DNA from: Argentina anserina
Lineage: Eukaryota; Streptophyta; Magnoliopsida; Rosales; Rosaceae
Length of the DNA: 64,000 bases
NCBI RefSeq assembly: GCF_933775445.1
Contig: NC_065877.1
Span: forward strand, 27,590,001-27,654,000
Direction: 5' to 3'
Both the position numbers and the translations under genes were made by a program. Below are positions 47,185 through 60,400 of the stretch, piece by piece. Under the pieces are notes generated by a model. It did no database searches, was not told the DNA's origin, and was given only the letters and a program-made list of their open reading frames with translations. Position 1 is the first letter of the stretch. Every line of letters starts with the position of its first letter.

Positions 47185-49665
47185 GGCCTGGACCGGCCCA
47201 TTAGTGGCGGGCCCGGGCCGGCCCTTAGTAAATTTAAATAAGTGACGGGCCGAGTATTTTCACAAATATGAAGATTCAAGCCCACCCACCTAAAGCGGGC
47301 CTTGCGGACTTTTATGGGCCCGGTCTTGAGGGCTTGTATTAGAAAAAAAAAACTCTTATTTAAGGGTTTGGAACAATAAAAGAATTATTATAAAACATTC
47401 TAAAAAAAAATAACAAATAAATTCTAGTTTCGAAATATTGTCGATTGACACCGATACATGTGATCGCTATATATATTTAGGGATCCTGTAAACATTTCGT
47501 CCGTTTTGAACATGGTTTGAGCGTCCGTACCTACGGTCTACCAAAAAATAGGCGTTCTGACATAATAAAACCTCATTAACTGGGGATTTGCCAAATGAGT
47601 TTCCTTGTTGCGACCACGCACGATTTGTGACAAAAAATTAGGTGATTTCAAATATGTAAACAGCTTTCGGCATTCGCATCTTGGTAATGGGTTCTCCTTT
47701 AGGGCATATTAGTGGTGTTTTCGATTTACCGGAAATTTTGACGGTCAAACGAGGTCCGGATTGGATGAAATCTTAAAATGGTCTCTAAATATATTTATCA
47801 ATCACATCAAATGGTGTCGATCGATTCCAATAAGTTTCATTCATATAGTCGCTTCATAATGCGATGATTTTATTATAAACCTAATATAAAAGGGTTATGA
47901 TACATTAGTGGACACTTCGGCGATCGACAACTGCAGTACGAAATATGGTTGATCGACACCAGTAGATGTGATCGGTATATATATTTAGGGAACCCATAAA
48001 AATTCCATCCATTTTGGACATGGTTTGACCGTCTGTACCTACGGTTAACAAAAAAAGAGGCATTTTGACCTATTAAAACCCCCTTTGAATGAGGCTTTGC
48101 CAAATGGGTTTCTTTGATGCGACCGCACACAATAGGTGACAAACAATAAGTGATTTCAGATATGCAAATGGCTTTCGATGTTCGCATCTTGGTAATAGGT
48201 CTTCCCTTATGGCATATTAGTGATGTTTTTGGTCTACCAGAAATTCTGACGATCAAACAAGGTCCGAATTGGATGAAATTTTTACAGAGTCACTAAATAT
48301 ATATACCGATCACATCAACTGGTGTCGATTGATCCCAAGAAATTTCCTTCATATACTTATTTCATAATGCGATAGTTTTATTATAAACATAATATAAAAG
48401 TTATGATATATTAATTGACACTTAGGCGATTGAAAACTCCAGTTCAAAATATGGTTGATTGACAACAGCAAAATGATCATTATATATATTTATGGACACC
48501 GTAATAATTTCGTCTGTTTTGGATATGGTTTGATCGTTCGTACCTACGGTCAACCAAAAAAGAGGCGTTATGACATATTGAAACCCCATTGACCGGGGCT
48601 TTGCCAATTGAGTTAACTCAGTGCGACCAGGCATGATAGGTAACAAAAATTAGGTGATTTCAGATATGCAAACGGCTTTCAGTGTTCGCATCTTTGTAAA
48701 GGGTCCTCCCTTAGGGCATATTAGTGGTGTTTTCGATTTACCGGAAATGCCAACGGTCAAACCAGGTCCGAACTGAATGAAATTTTTACAGAGTCACTAA
48801 ATATAAGTACCGATCACATCGGATGGTGTCGATTAATCCCGGGAGGTTTCCTTCATGTAGTCACTTCATAATGCGATAGTTTTATTTTAAACCTAGTATA
48901 AAAGTTATGATACATTAGTGGACACTTCGGCGATCGACAACTCTGGTTCTAAATACGGTCGATCGACACCAGCAGATGTGATCAGTATATATATTTAGGG
49001 ACCCCGTAAAAATTTCGTCTGTTTTGGACATAGTTTGGTTGTCCGTACCTATGGTTAACAAAAAACGAGACATTTTGACATATTAAAACCCCATTGACCA
49101 GGGCTTTGCCAAATGAGTTTTCTTAGCACGACCGCTCACGATCGGTGAAAAATTAGATGATTTCATATTTGCAAATGGCTTTCGATGTTCGCATCCTGGT
49201 AACGGGTTATCCTTTAGGGCATATTAGTGGTGTTTTCGGTTTACCTGAAATTCTGACGCTCAGACGAGGTCCGAATTAGATGAAGTTTTAACAGGGTCCC
49301 TAAATATTAGTACCGATAACATCAGTTGGTGTCGATTAATCCCGAGAAGTTTACTTCATATAGTTATTTCATAATGCTAGAATTTTATTTTAAATCTAGT
49401 ATTATTAACATATATAATATTTATGTATAATTATTACCAAAAAAGACATATAATTGATATATGTATAATATATTTTATGCATGTATAATATTTTATTTTT
49501 AGCGGGCTTTTACGGATTGGGCCTTGCGGGATTTTGGCGGGTCGGGTTGGATCTCACACTTCTAAACTAAACCCGACCCGTTACTCATGGAAGCGGGCTT
49601 TCTCGCGGACCGGGCCATGTAAAAGCTTATCGAGCTTGCGGAGCTTCGCGGACTTTTCGAATCCG
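47185..49665 (+). mobile_element. element with GGCC-rich ends carrying four ~505-bp tandem units
   Basis: A GC-rich left part (47185-47340, GGGCCCGGGCCGGCCC) is followed by units aligned at about 47440, 47945, 48450 and 48954 (each with GRTYGACACCRRYAGATGTGAT-like starts), ending in a GC-rich right part (49500-49665, GGCGGGTCGGGTTGG and inverse). The same arrangement in the opposite orientation enters at position 1. GC-rich subterminal repeats suggest a non-autonomous hAT-like element, but exact termini and target duplication were not resolved. Minus-strand frames at 47873-48256 and 48422-48646 are repeat-derived. Confidence 0.75.
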
Positions 49666-50045
49666 CGGTCTAAATGATGAGAACTAATCGCATTCCCGAT
49701 TGATATTCTAATATGAGAACACATGTTGTAAATTATTATTATTATTATTATTTTGGCTAGTTTCAACTCCATCCGAGATGTCAAACTTCAACTTGCATAT
49801 CTGAAATCAATTGCCGATACATGTATATAATCTGGTGTGATTAACTAATTTTGCCGCCAGGCTCGGCATTCAGTCTTAATCGTGATTACGTATAATTCAT
49901 CCATGCAGTTCGAAGCAAGAACTAAAATAATTAAGGTCTGCAAAACACATCTCACAACTGACGATCAGCGTGTTATATATATATATATATAACATCAATT
50001 TTAAGCTCTTTAATCGTTTATAAGTCAACGTGTATATATATATAT
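49666..50045. other. AT-rich spacer, no gene
   Basis: Contains (ATT)n at 49735-49753, (TA)n at about 49975-49992 and the (TA)n target region at 50030-50055. No coding signal. Confidence 0.6.
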
Positions 50046-50056
50046 ATATATATATC

Positions 50057-50456
50057 AGTCCCTATTCAGAGTGAAGCTTCACTCTGAAATTACAGAGTGA
50101 AGTTCCAATTCTGACATACTTTTCGGTCAATTTTTTTCACCATAAGCGATTCAATATTTAGATATGTTATTCAAGATCATCTGTACAAAATTTCATCTAA
50201 TTCGGACATCGTTAAGGTATTGAAATTAGATTAAATCAATGAATGAATTAAAATTGTTCAACGTGAACCGTTCGTGTAAATCTCAATTATGAAAACTCAA
50301 ACTATTGTCGAATTAGATGAAATTTTGTACAGATGATCTTGAATAGCATACCTAAATATTGAATCACTTATGGTGAAAACAATTGACCGAAAAGTGTGTC
50401 AAAATTGGAACTTCACTCTGTAATTTCAGAGTGAAGCTTCACTCTGCATAGAGACT
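50057..50456. mobile_element. 400-bp foldback/Mutator-like MITE overlapping the 3' end of GDSL copy D
   Basis: Left end AGTCCCTATTCAGAGTGAAG and right-end inverse AGTCTCTATGCAGAGTGAAG begin terminal inverted repeats of ~160 bp, alike almost throughout. ATATATATATC stands directly outside both ends (50046-50056 and 50457-50467), a 9-11 bp duplication inside a TA run. Long inverted repeats and a ~9-bp duplication fit Mutator-like MITEs. A central ~70-bp loop has no coding capacity. The rightmost 18 bp are translated as the C-terminus of GDSL copy D. Confidence 0.85.
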
Positions 50457-52930
50457 ATATATATATCTGAAGAGATCCTTGAGATTGTATAGACCCAAGG
50501 GCTTAGAGTCACCTTCCCCACTCCACATTTCATGAGCCAATTGATTATACACTTTTTCAGTCAAGTGAAAAGAGTCCGAAAACACATATTCATTAGGGTT
50601 TTCACACAACTCAAACTCCTTCACGATTCTCTTTCCTCCACAGCTAAACACCCCTCGAAACTGACCTGTTCCGCAGCATGCTGATTTTCCTTCTTTAAAA
50701 CCTTCATCACATGCAGACAATTTATCCGTTATTTCAATTCCTAGTGGCTGCAGGAATCGACTATATTATCTAGCGTGAAAACTACCTGAATTATAGCAAC
50801 AAGTTTAAAATCATAATAAGTTAAGACGGTAAAGCAATTTACGTTTTTTGCAAGTCAATGTTCAAAAGTATTCCAATCATGAAAAATACAACATACTGAG
50901 AGATGCATGCAGAAGGAAAATGTGGATATTATTCCTAAATGCAGATACACGAGGTGCATACCAATTGACAGTTATTAGTTAATGGGCTAATTATCCACTA
51001 ATTAGATGATTATCAGAGATCGAGTACGATACCATATTTAGGCGGATGTCTAGTTCTCTGTCTAAGGTTGTGGTTAAAGTCGTAGAGTGAATATTTAAAA
51101 CCCTTCAACTGGATTCCTATCTTCTGGAGTAGTTTTAATAGAGCTTGGTTATGTAACCTGGCGAGTGAGGAAACTTCCCCTAAGCAGCTTCCATTATCTT
51201 CTGGTTTGATTATTCTTAAACCCGGAAGGCAACCTAATATCGGCAAATTGATGAACCCAAATTTTCGACCCCCTCCGGCATAAATCTCCTGCCAAAATAG
51301 CTTAACAGTCAGTTCAAATAACATATATAGACTTATAGATTTTCAGAAATATTGTTTATTCAACAATTTAAAATATTGTTCTAATATTGTCATACTATTA
51401 ACCTCTGATCAATATCATGTTATTTGACAAGAAAATATCTTGTTTATGTGTATAAAATATAGTAAAATAGTGATGCATACTTGGATGATAGTTGTCAAAT
51501 TACCGATGACCATTCCAACGTATTCTGAATGAGAATGGGACTTGAAAATGGGAGAGTCAATCAAGAAAGGGCTCATGTAATCGTTGGTTCCGATGCTAAA
51601 CAAGTAAACGGCTCTTGATAATGTCATTTTGGCTTCAGCGTTGCCCAACTTGTGTCTGACCCAGGTCTCTACCTTCTTGTAGTTTCTTAGTTGTGTTTTC
51701 AGATCAATCACCTGCAAAAGAAGAATATGAAAGCTGTCCATAACTCCATGCATGCTAGTCTTTTGGACTTAATAATTTGAATTTAATTAAAGAAATATGA
51801 AATTCTCTAGACACCAAGAATTTACCAAATTGTTTTGGCTCCATACGCCTTCACTTAATTTATACATTTCTTGGAAACACATCCACAAAACTTGTGAGGT
51901 TTAAACCCAATAAGTTTAAGTTAATAACAGATGATATGTCAAACTATATAATTTGTTTTATCTTAAATAGAGAACAACGACTGGATAGGTTTATGATCGG
52001 TGATGATATTTCTAATCTGGATCATAATATATAAAGTTTTACTTGCCTTAAAGAAGAATAAAAAACACTGTGTCGATCACTTTATCATTGTTCTATTATA
52101 GTACTGCATGATGGAGTTGAATTACGTCGGTAGTTATATCTAAGTCACATTGCATTCCATTTTTTCTGGTATATTCGATCACCCTACTACAGAAAGTTAA
52201 AGATCTTGAGACGTCACCCCACTCCAAGCATGAATCGTTCAACGATCAATAGCTAACCAAATTTACTATATATAATATATATGTAGGCAAATTCCAATAA
52301 CAAGTTCACAGTCAATGTAATTAATTTTAGCCCGTCAAATGTGAAAACATATGCGTACCGAGCCTTGAAACGTCTCAACCAGAGCACCAGCTCCAGAAGA
52401 TGCAAAATTCGCTCCGCCGGAATACTGGCGAAAACCCGGTCGCAGGAACGGTGGAATAAATGGCAGGTGAGCATACTCAGCTGCAGTTCGTAGTGATAAT
52501 GTTGTATATGAGATTATAATATGCAGAATGAGATAACATGATTAGTCACAGACTCACAGTACGCCAAGCAGACAAGGTATAAGTTAGCTAACCAAAAGTG
52601 GATTTGTACAACCAAGGACAACATTGAGAAAGATTTGCAAATCTCACCAATAAAGTCCGACATCAAGCGCCCGTCGGAGAATCTTCCAGTTGGGAACTTG
52701 AAGTAGGTATCTCCATAAGGCCTGAAATTGGCCTGGTCAAGAGTTGAAGTGTTGATGTAGTTGTTGTTACCTGCATCCAAAAAAGAGTCCCCAAAGATGA
52801 AGAAAGCAACTTCATGATGATGATGAGAGTCATGAGACGTCTCCGAATGCTGGGATCCAAAGCAAAAACTTGAGAATAGTAGCGGCACATGAAGAAAGAA
52901 AAGAAGGGACACAAAGCGTGGCGTTGCCAT
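50439..52930 (-). CDS. GDSL esterase/lipase, copy D, intact (384 aa, five exons)
   Basis: Exons 52930-52648, 52480-52359, 51711-51481, 51288-51033, 50701-50439, GT-AG introns, phases as in copy B. Hydrophobic signal-like residues 6-25, then [17 protein letters not shown] (Ser49), [46 protein letters not shown] (Asn178) and [10 protein letters not shown] (Asp340, His343): a complete SGNH catalytic set. The protein is more diverged than A-C (His-rich stretch 36-39; LYNLKDLF near the end). After LKDLF the frame runs through the target-site TA repeat and into the MITE, which supplies SLYAE and the TGA stop. The usual family end is only a few residues after this Phe, so the tail is a ~8-residue extension unlikely to harm folding (inference). 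Start at ATG 52930; the longer reading begins at TTG. Confidence 0.9.
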
Positions 52931-54926
52931 ATGTTGTGTCAAATCTCCATCTCACCCAGAGGCCACGGAAACTTTGTTTCTATTTACTTGGAATGGAAAT
53001 GCATGAACAAGATAATTAACATCATGCATTTCTGGAAATGAAATGCAAAAGTGTTGGACAAGATAATTAGTCCGCCCTAAATGAGTTCTGAATCGATTTC
53101 TCAAATAATATGAAACCAATCTGATCGTCTCAATTATGCGAAAAGAAAGACTTTGCCAACCACATAAGTTGCAAAAGGTCAAAGGACTATATATGAAGTA
53201 GAAAAATGGCCATTTGTCAAAATAAATTTGGCTAAAACAAATATGTGGTTATTGAATGTTGAATCAAAATATAGTTTTTGATTAAAAAAAATTAATTCCA
53301 GAAGAAACATTTTGTATGCATTTTCCCGAGGTTCAAATTTTTGTTGGTTTTGTGGAGAATCACAAGAAAATTTTCAGAAGCAAATGACAGAGGAAAATAC
53401 ACGCAATATTGGCGGGTCGCTGGGGGTGTGAACGTGTTGAGCTGTACTGTTGTCCCCTATAGATCAAGTGAAGTCAATTTCTCTAAATTTTGATCACAAG
53501 CAATAGCTAGATCAGTTGACCCTACAAACTCCCATAACATATCATATATATGGTAGGATTAGGCTATTTCACACTCCCAACCAACTTGCGGCGACTGAGA
53601 TAGATACTAGGCAGGCGCGGCATCAGATTATTTGGTAGGGAAGCTATGTGATAATAATTCATGATATACACCTATCTTCCCCAAAGATGGTAACAATAAC
53701 AGTGAGTTATAAACTTATAATCTCTTGTAGCCAATGTTGATACAGTACTCGTACACGTCAAAGAGTTGACTAGGTTAAAACTTTTGAACCCACTTCTGGA
53801 ATGTCATCTCAAATATGCAATAGGTCCACTTAAAGATACAATCGATCATTACATGCATGTGTAACTCATTTTGATTAGTATAGTGAACGTACTTAAGGAG
53901 GTGACATAGTTAAGGATATGAATAAATCCACTCTTGACATGGAGAAAAATAAAATGTGTGATAGGCAAAATGCATGTATACGTAGAAACATAACACCGGC
54001 CAAATCAGAATTTTGGATCCGAAACCGGATAATATATAGCTAACCGTATTTAATTAACGTCAAACAGACGTCTGTTCTAACGTATCTTGTCTATCATTTA
54101 AAATATATAACAGTGATAAATCGTTAGGGATTTAATATATTTGAATAATAATCTTCTCAGCAAATGTGTGTTCATCGCTGATTGATTATGATTATCTCTA
54201 GCTAACCATGGCTGATCGATCAGCCAAGTTTTTTCCTCTAAGACCTCGTTTATGTATTTCACATTTCCAGCGTACACTCGTTTCATATGTTTTGTCCATG
54301 GCAATATAATAACCTTTTAAGCTAGCTTTGAGCAAATAAGATAGTGTACGTCAAATGTGACCCTATTACCTTTTCAGATGTGTAATGAGAATTTTGCATG
54401 TTATTATTAATCTTTGAACAAATGAAGGCCGATAGGCCATAGAGTGGTTACCAGCCAACCCTAAATCTTCTTCTTTTCATCATGTGAATTGTGAAAGGCG
54501 GAAAGAACTCGTGTACCAAAAAAAGAAGCAAGAAGGGAAAATGAACTTCTAAAGTTTCATCTCATGATGAAATATTTCCCCAATTGTGATAAACAATTAG
54601 CAAACCGGAATTCTGGAAGAGCATTTATATAATTGAGACACATGTAGATTTGACTTAGTGATAAAAGATCCAGAAGAATAGAGCAAGTGAACGAAAAAAA
54701 TATATATATAATCTAAATGACTGAATCATCACATGACCCTAATCCAAATAGTATGATTTACTTACGAACTCTTTTTGGTCTGCAATATATATAGGAGTCG
54801 TGCGACTTTGATCTAAATATTTAATCTATCTAAACAACTAGTGAGCTAGTTAATCCGTTAAACATTTCCAAGATGCATGTGCTGCATCATGCATACTAAA
54901 TACAAATGTGATTTTAATGATCATCA
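52931..54926. other. 2 kb upstream of GDSL copy D, no gene
   Basis: Likely copy D promoter side. A weak TATA-like AGTAAATAGAAAC lies at about 52977-52990 on minus, matching the TAAATAGAAAC around the copy B TATA box; a better TATA (CATATATAGTCC, near 53187-53198) lies farther out. The conserved GCACCTGCC block was not seen. No coding frame in 53200-54926 is convincing, including 54098-54304 on minus. Confidence 0.5.
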
Positions 54927-54941
54927 ATATGAAATACTCAT

Positions 54942-56806
54942 CGTTTGGAAGACATCCCCCTCCATCTCATCTCTTTCAGAGCAAGGATTCAATGTTTTCC
55001 ACGCAACCTTATGACCCTGGAAAACGCTCACTTCATTGGGAGTCAGATAGGGCATATTTTGGAATTGGACGATCCTGAAAGTCCTGACGCCTCCCCAGAC
55101 TACATCCGTCTTCGAGTCGAAGTTGATTCGAGAGAGCCTCTTCTGCCGGGTTTTAAGTTTAATCGGTCAATAACTGAGGAAGCTTGGGCTCCTATTGGGT
55201 ATGAACGCCTCCCAGATATATGCCTTCGATGTAGTCGTATTGGCCATACTATTTCACAGTGCCTCTTCCCCAGACACCCTAATGCAAATAAGATCGGATC
55301 AGATATGAAAATCTCTTCTCCTCGCCGTCAAACTACCCCGAAAACATTCTGAGATAGAGAGCGTACTCGATCTGCTGGTCCAACTCGCTCTCCATACCGC
55401 ACTGATAGGTGGTCTCAAGCCAACAACTGAGCTCTACTACAACTTAACTTGTTGCCCATTCCCTCTAGTCATCCTAGCACTATGGATGAAGTTCTAATGG
55501 ACTTAACTGCTTGCACGGCACCAGTTGTTACTCCTACTTCGAATTCACCTGTTTGGCGTGGGGGAATAGTGCAAGCTCCTACCCGTTTTCCATTACATTA
55601 GTTCAGAGCTCAATCACGATCCGACCAAACCTGGATGGTCTTATGGAAGTTGATCGGCGGCCAACGATCTCTCCCCTTGCCCCAGCTAGGGTTTTTCGGG
55701 ATGACGTCGAGCGTTCACCAGTGTCAGTCCTTACAGCCCAGAACAGCTCCTCTCCGACTGACACATCACCTGTGGTGCAACTCGCTGGTCCTCAGCGTTC
55801 CTCTAAGGGGAAAGCAAAATTATTCCAGGACCCAAGGGAGGATACGTCAGCCCTACAGAATCAGATTCCTTCGGATGAAGCAGATGCTCAACTGGCGTTG
55901 GAATTAACTCTGCATGACATGGTTGCCGCTGAAGTGGGCCGCTCTTATCTATATCCTTCTTCTCCGCCTGATGAAGGCCCATCGAGGGCTGGGCCCCGCT
56001 CACTCAATTATCTCCCAATTGAGGCCCTTACTGACCCAACACTGCTGCAGGCGGCACTGGCCCATCAAGAGACCCTTTTGGGCCCATCTCTTATTTTGGA
56101 AAACCCGAATTATGCTATGCTGCCACGACCTCCATCTCCACATCACTATCCTAGTGCTCATCCTCCATCCCCTACTCTACCTCCATTCCCGAGCTACGAT
56201 GTCCCTATACCACCAGAAATCTTCCACCATACCCAACCAACCACCACACCCTCATCTACAACTACTGTTCTCAGTCAACAAAACAGGACACAGAATTTGC
56301 CGGAACCACCTCCATGGCCGCCGATGGGTACTTTCACCAAATTAGTGGATCAATTTCAGAATCTCAATTTGCGGAAGCGCATTCTGGAAGTGTTAGAGGA
56401 ATCCAATCTGGTCACCAAAAAGCAAAAGCCAGATCCTACCCCTACCTACCTAATCTCGGCTCCCCGAGCTCTAACGACTATTCCTTGAAGCCGGCGCGGT
56501 CGCCCTCCTTCCTCAGCTATTCGTGGCCGAGGACGGCGGGGTCGTCCACGTCGATTGACTGTCACTGATCTAATTGCATCTCCCCCACAACGCCCTTCTC
56601 CCCCGACTTCATCCCCTTCAGGTTCAATTAACTCTTCACTTGTTACCTCTCTTAGTGATGCAATTGTTGAGACTCTACTTCCAAGTTCTTCAGTGTACGT
56701 GGAAGAAGTTCAGGTGAGCAATCAGGTTTCAGTTTCAATTGATGTTGTTTGCCCGGTATCTGCGGAAGGTTGTGGAGGCTGGCCTGCAGCCTCGAGCTCC
56801 CCATGA
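54942..56806 (+). pseudogene. LINE ORF1 remnant (nucleic-acid-binding protein)
   Basis: The start is missing. The first frame (to 55352) has the end of a DUF4283-like domain (FIGSQIGHILELDDPE, YIRLRVEVD) and a CCHC knuckle CLRCSRIGHTISQC, characteristic of plant L1 ORF1. It stops at 55350, and after a frame change a Pro/Ser-rich C-terminal half continues from about 55590, with a stop at 56486 just before the basic RRGRPP block, to 56806. Such proteins coat LINE RNA; this copy cannot make one. Confidence 0.88.
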
Positions 56807-57410
56807 ATTCCATGATTAAGCTGGTCCACAGTCGGGGATCGCTGTGGGCTCTTTCTTGGCCGGCTCCTGATCCAGAGCTACTTTTTTGGGCTTCTCTTAT
56901 ACACATCAAAGTGTCTCACCTACTGTATATATGGTTGTTCCTTTTGCTGCAACCTTATGCTAATGTCTGTTGTTTTATCCCTTACAGAGGGGACGGTTGT
57001 TCTTTTGTAATGCAGTTTTTGGCCGTCTGGGTGATGTATATAAGGCCTCTTGCTGCTTTTGTAGTTTGTTGTAAGCTGGAAGTTAGATCGGTTGGATGGC
57101 GGCGGCTTTTGTTCTGTAATTATTCCGACTGCCTCACTGATCTTACTTCGGTTACTCATGCTTTAGAGATTCTTTCCTGTAATATGGAGCACTGCCACAG
57201 AGCTCCACTTGTACCTTTTCAATGCAATGACTTGTTCTACTTGGTGTGGTACTTATGTTATGGTATTACTGAAGCTGTGGTTTGTATTACTTGGAAGTTG
57301 ATCATACAATTGCCTATCATTATGGCATTACTGTGGTTGTTTCTGCATTATCCTAGTTCTATTTCAAGGACTGAAGTGGTGGGTACCGTTGCGACGGCCC
57401 ACCACGATCA

Positions 57411-60400
57411 ATGAGTATCTTCAGTTGGAATGTGCGCAGGCTTGGGAACCCAGCCACATTCCATGATCTCAGGAAATTGGTAAAAGCACAAGATCCCGAC
57501 ATCGTCTTTCATATGGAAACTAAAAAGAAAGATGCTTCGATGAAAAAAATGTGTGGCTCCCTTGGTTATCCAAATTGCCACGTGATTGGTCGTCGAGGCA
57601 TTCAAGGTGGAGGGCTTGCCCTCTGTTGGAAAAATCATTTGAATCTTAGAATCATTGAGGCTAATTCTGGTTTCATTGATGCAACAGTTCCTCTTCTTGG
57701 TCACTACATCTGTATCACTGCGTTTTATGGCAATCCTTCAACCTCAAACCGGCACCACTCCTGCGAGGCGCTTCGCCTTTTGAGCCACTCTTTCAGCAAC
57801 CTTCCTTGGTTTATTTTTGGGGACTTCAATGAAATCTTACGGGACAATGAAAAACAGGGAGGGCGACTCCGACCTCTTGCTCAGATGAATAGGTTTGTGG
57901 ATATTGTTAATGATTGTGCTCTCTCTGATCTTCCATTTGATGGGCCTCCTTTTACCTGGAGTTCTAGTACGGTTGCAGAACGGTTAGATAGAGGTTTCTT
58001 TAATATTGTTGCTACTACTTTGTTCCCTAAGGCCATTACTTTTCATCATGACTTTGGAACTAGTGACCATCTGCCACTTTTCTTTGATCTACTTGGCCGT
58101 GGTCTGCGCCCAATTCCTTCTGGCCCGCGGAGATTTCTGTTTGAAATTTTTTGGGTAAATGAACAGGGTTGCCGAGATACTATTCAAGAAACCTGGAGTC
58201 ATCATCTTACTCATTCTTTGTTTACAAAAATCTCAGATTGTGCTGATGCTCTTCGACAATGGAATAAAGATTCTATGGGACGAATTCCGCAACAACTCTC
58301 CAAGCTTCAAAACTCCCTCGGTCAATTCCCAATTAACTCTGCTTCGGAACTGGATAAATCTCGAAGAGCCAATATCAAGCGTGAGATTAGTAAACTATCT
58401 TCCTATGAGGAAAGCTTATGGCACCAACGATCAAGAATACAATGGCTTAGAGATGGGGATAATAACACCAAATATTTCCATGCTTTTGCAAAAAGCCGTG
58501 GTTCCCAAAACAGGGTAAGAGGGCTGTCAGACTCTTTGGGCAATTGGTGTGACTCTGATCCTACAATACGTGCATCCATGTTATCATATTTTTCTGAGCT
58601 ATACACTTCTGAAGGATGCACTAATATGGATGAAGTTCTAACGTCAGTTACTCCTAAAGTCACAGAGGTTATGAATTCTGTCTTACTCAGACCTTTTGAC
58701 CGTGCGGACATTGAGGATGCTCTCAAATTTATGGGCGCTAGTAAATCTCCGGGACCCGACGGCATGCCTCCTCAGTTTTTCAAGCACTATTGGGATATCA
58801 TTGGGGATAAAGTGTCTTCTTTCTGCTTACAGGTTCTTAATGAAGGAAAAGATGTTTCAGCATTCAATCGGACATTGATTTCGTTGATCCCTAAATATGC
58901 AAGTCCTTCTGTTGCTTCTGATTTCCGGCCTATTAGCTTATGTAATGTGGTCTACAAGCTAATCTCCAAATCCATTGCTAACAGATTGAAACAGTTCCTC
59001 CCGCACATTATCACTCCTACACAGAGTGCTTTTGTGCCAACTAGAAACATACAAGACAATATCATAGCGGCCTTTGAAACAGTTCACTCCATAAGGTTAC
59101 AGAAGCAGACGGCGAAACAAACAATGGTTCTTAAACTTGATATTAGCAAAGCATATGATCGTGTGGAATGAGATTTCCTCCGTAATATCATGCTTAAATT
59201 GGGTTTTGTTGAAAGATGGGTCAACCTTATTATGATGTGTGTTTGTTCTGTATCTTTCTCTATTCTCTGGGATGGCCGTTCAGTGGGTTGTTTTCACCCA
59301 AGCAGAGGAATTCGTCAAGGGAATCCGCTATCACCATATTATTCTTGTTCGTTTCCGAAGGCCTCACTAGTCTTCTCCAGTCGGCTGATCATATGAGATT
59401 TCTCCAGGGTGTCCAAGTAACTCCCTCTGCTCCCTCCATTTCCCACTCGCTTTTTGCCGATGATAGCCTTCTGTTTCTCCATGCTAATTTACAAAATGTT
59501 GTGGCTCTCAAGACTTGTCTATCTATGTATGAGACAACAGCGGGTCAGCGAGTTAACTATGAAAAATCGGCACTCTGTTTTGGTCCCAACATACCAGCTT
59601 CTACAATGGATGTGATACGATCAAAGCACGAGGTATCAGTAGTTGATCTTCATGAGAAATACCTTGGGCTTCCGACGCAGGTTGGGCGTAATAAATCTGA
59701 AATCTTTCGTGCAATTTCTCAACGCCTTGATTTCCATCTTCAAGGTTGGCAAGGGAAGTTCCTGTCCAAAGCAGGTAAACTTGTGCTCATTCAAGCTATA
59801 GCTCAAGCTATTCCTACTTATTCAATGAGTGTGTTCAAATTGCCAATTGGGGTTTGCAAGCAATTTCAGTCCAAGATTAGTCATTTCTGGTGGAGTAAAG
59901 GAGGTGACCAACGTGGCCTTCATTAGTGTTCTTGGGACAAGCTTTGCCGGAAAAAAGCTAATGGGGGTCTGGGATTCAGGGACCTCCTATTATTTAATCA
60001 GGCACTGCTTGCAAAAACAGTATGGAGACTTTTCTGGGGTAGTAGATCATTAGTCAGTGACTTTCTCCAAGCTAAGTATTTTCCCACATCCTGTTTTCTC
60101 AATGCTTCGCTTGGAGCCAAACCATCGGCGATTTGGAGAGGTTTATTATGGGGGAAACAAATCCTGGATATTGGCACTCGTTGGAGAATAGGGAGAGGTG
60201 ACAGAGTTTCCATACTTGCTGATCAGTGGCTTCCAACTCCGACTACTTTTCGGGTCACTTCCCCTATTTCTATTGACGATTCCATCAACGTCAATTATCT
60301 GATTATTGTCTCTGGGTGTTGGAATGCTCCTCTCATCCACCAGCTTTTTCTTCCTCACGAAGCATATGCTATTCTTAGCCTTCCTCTCAGCCAAATTTAC

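Noticed and set aside
54098..54304. 68-residue minus-strand frame
   Set aside because: No recognisable features, no splice partners, in AT-rich intergenic DNA.
55914..56345. 143-residue frame within LINE ORF1
   Set aside because: Alternative-frame shadow of the Pro-rich ORF1 C-terminal region.
56749..57414. 221-residue frame between LINE ORF1 and ORF2
   Set aside because: Lies in the inter-ORF spacer, Cys/Leu-rich, no domain; typical LINEs have non-coding sequence here.
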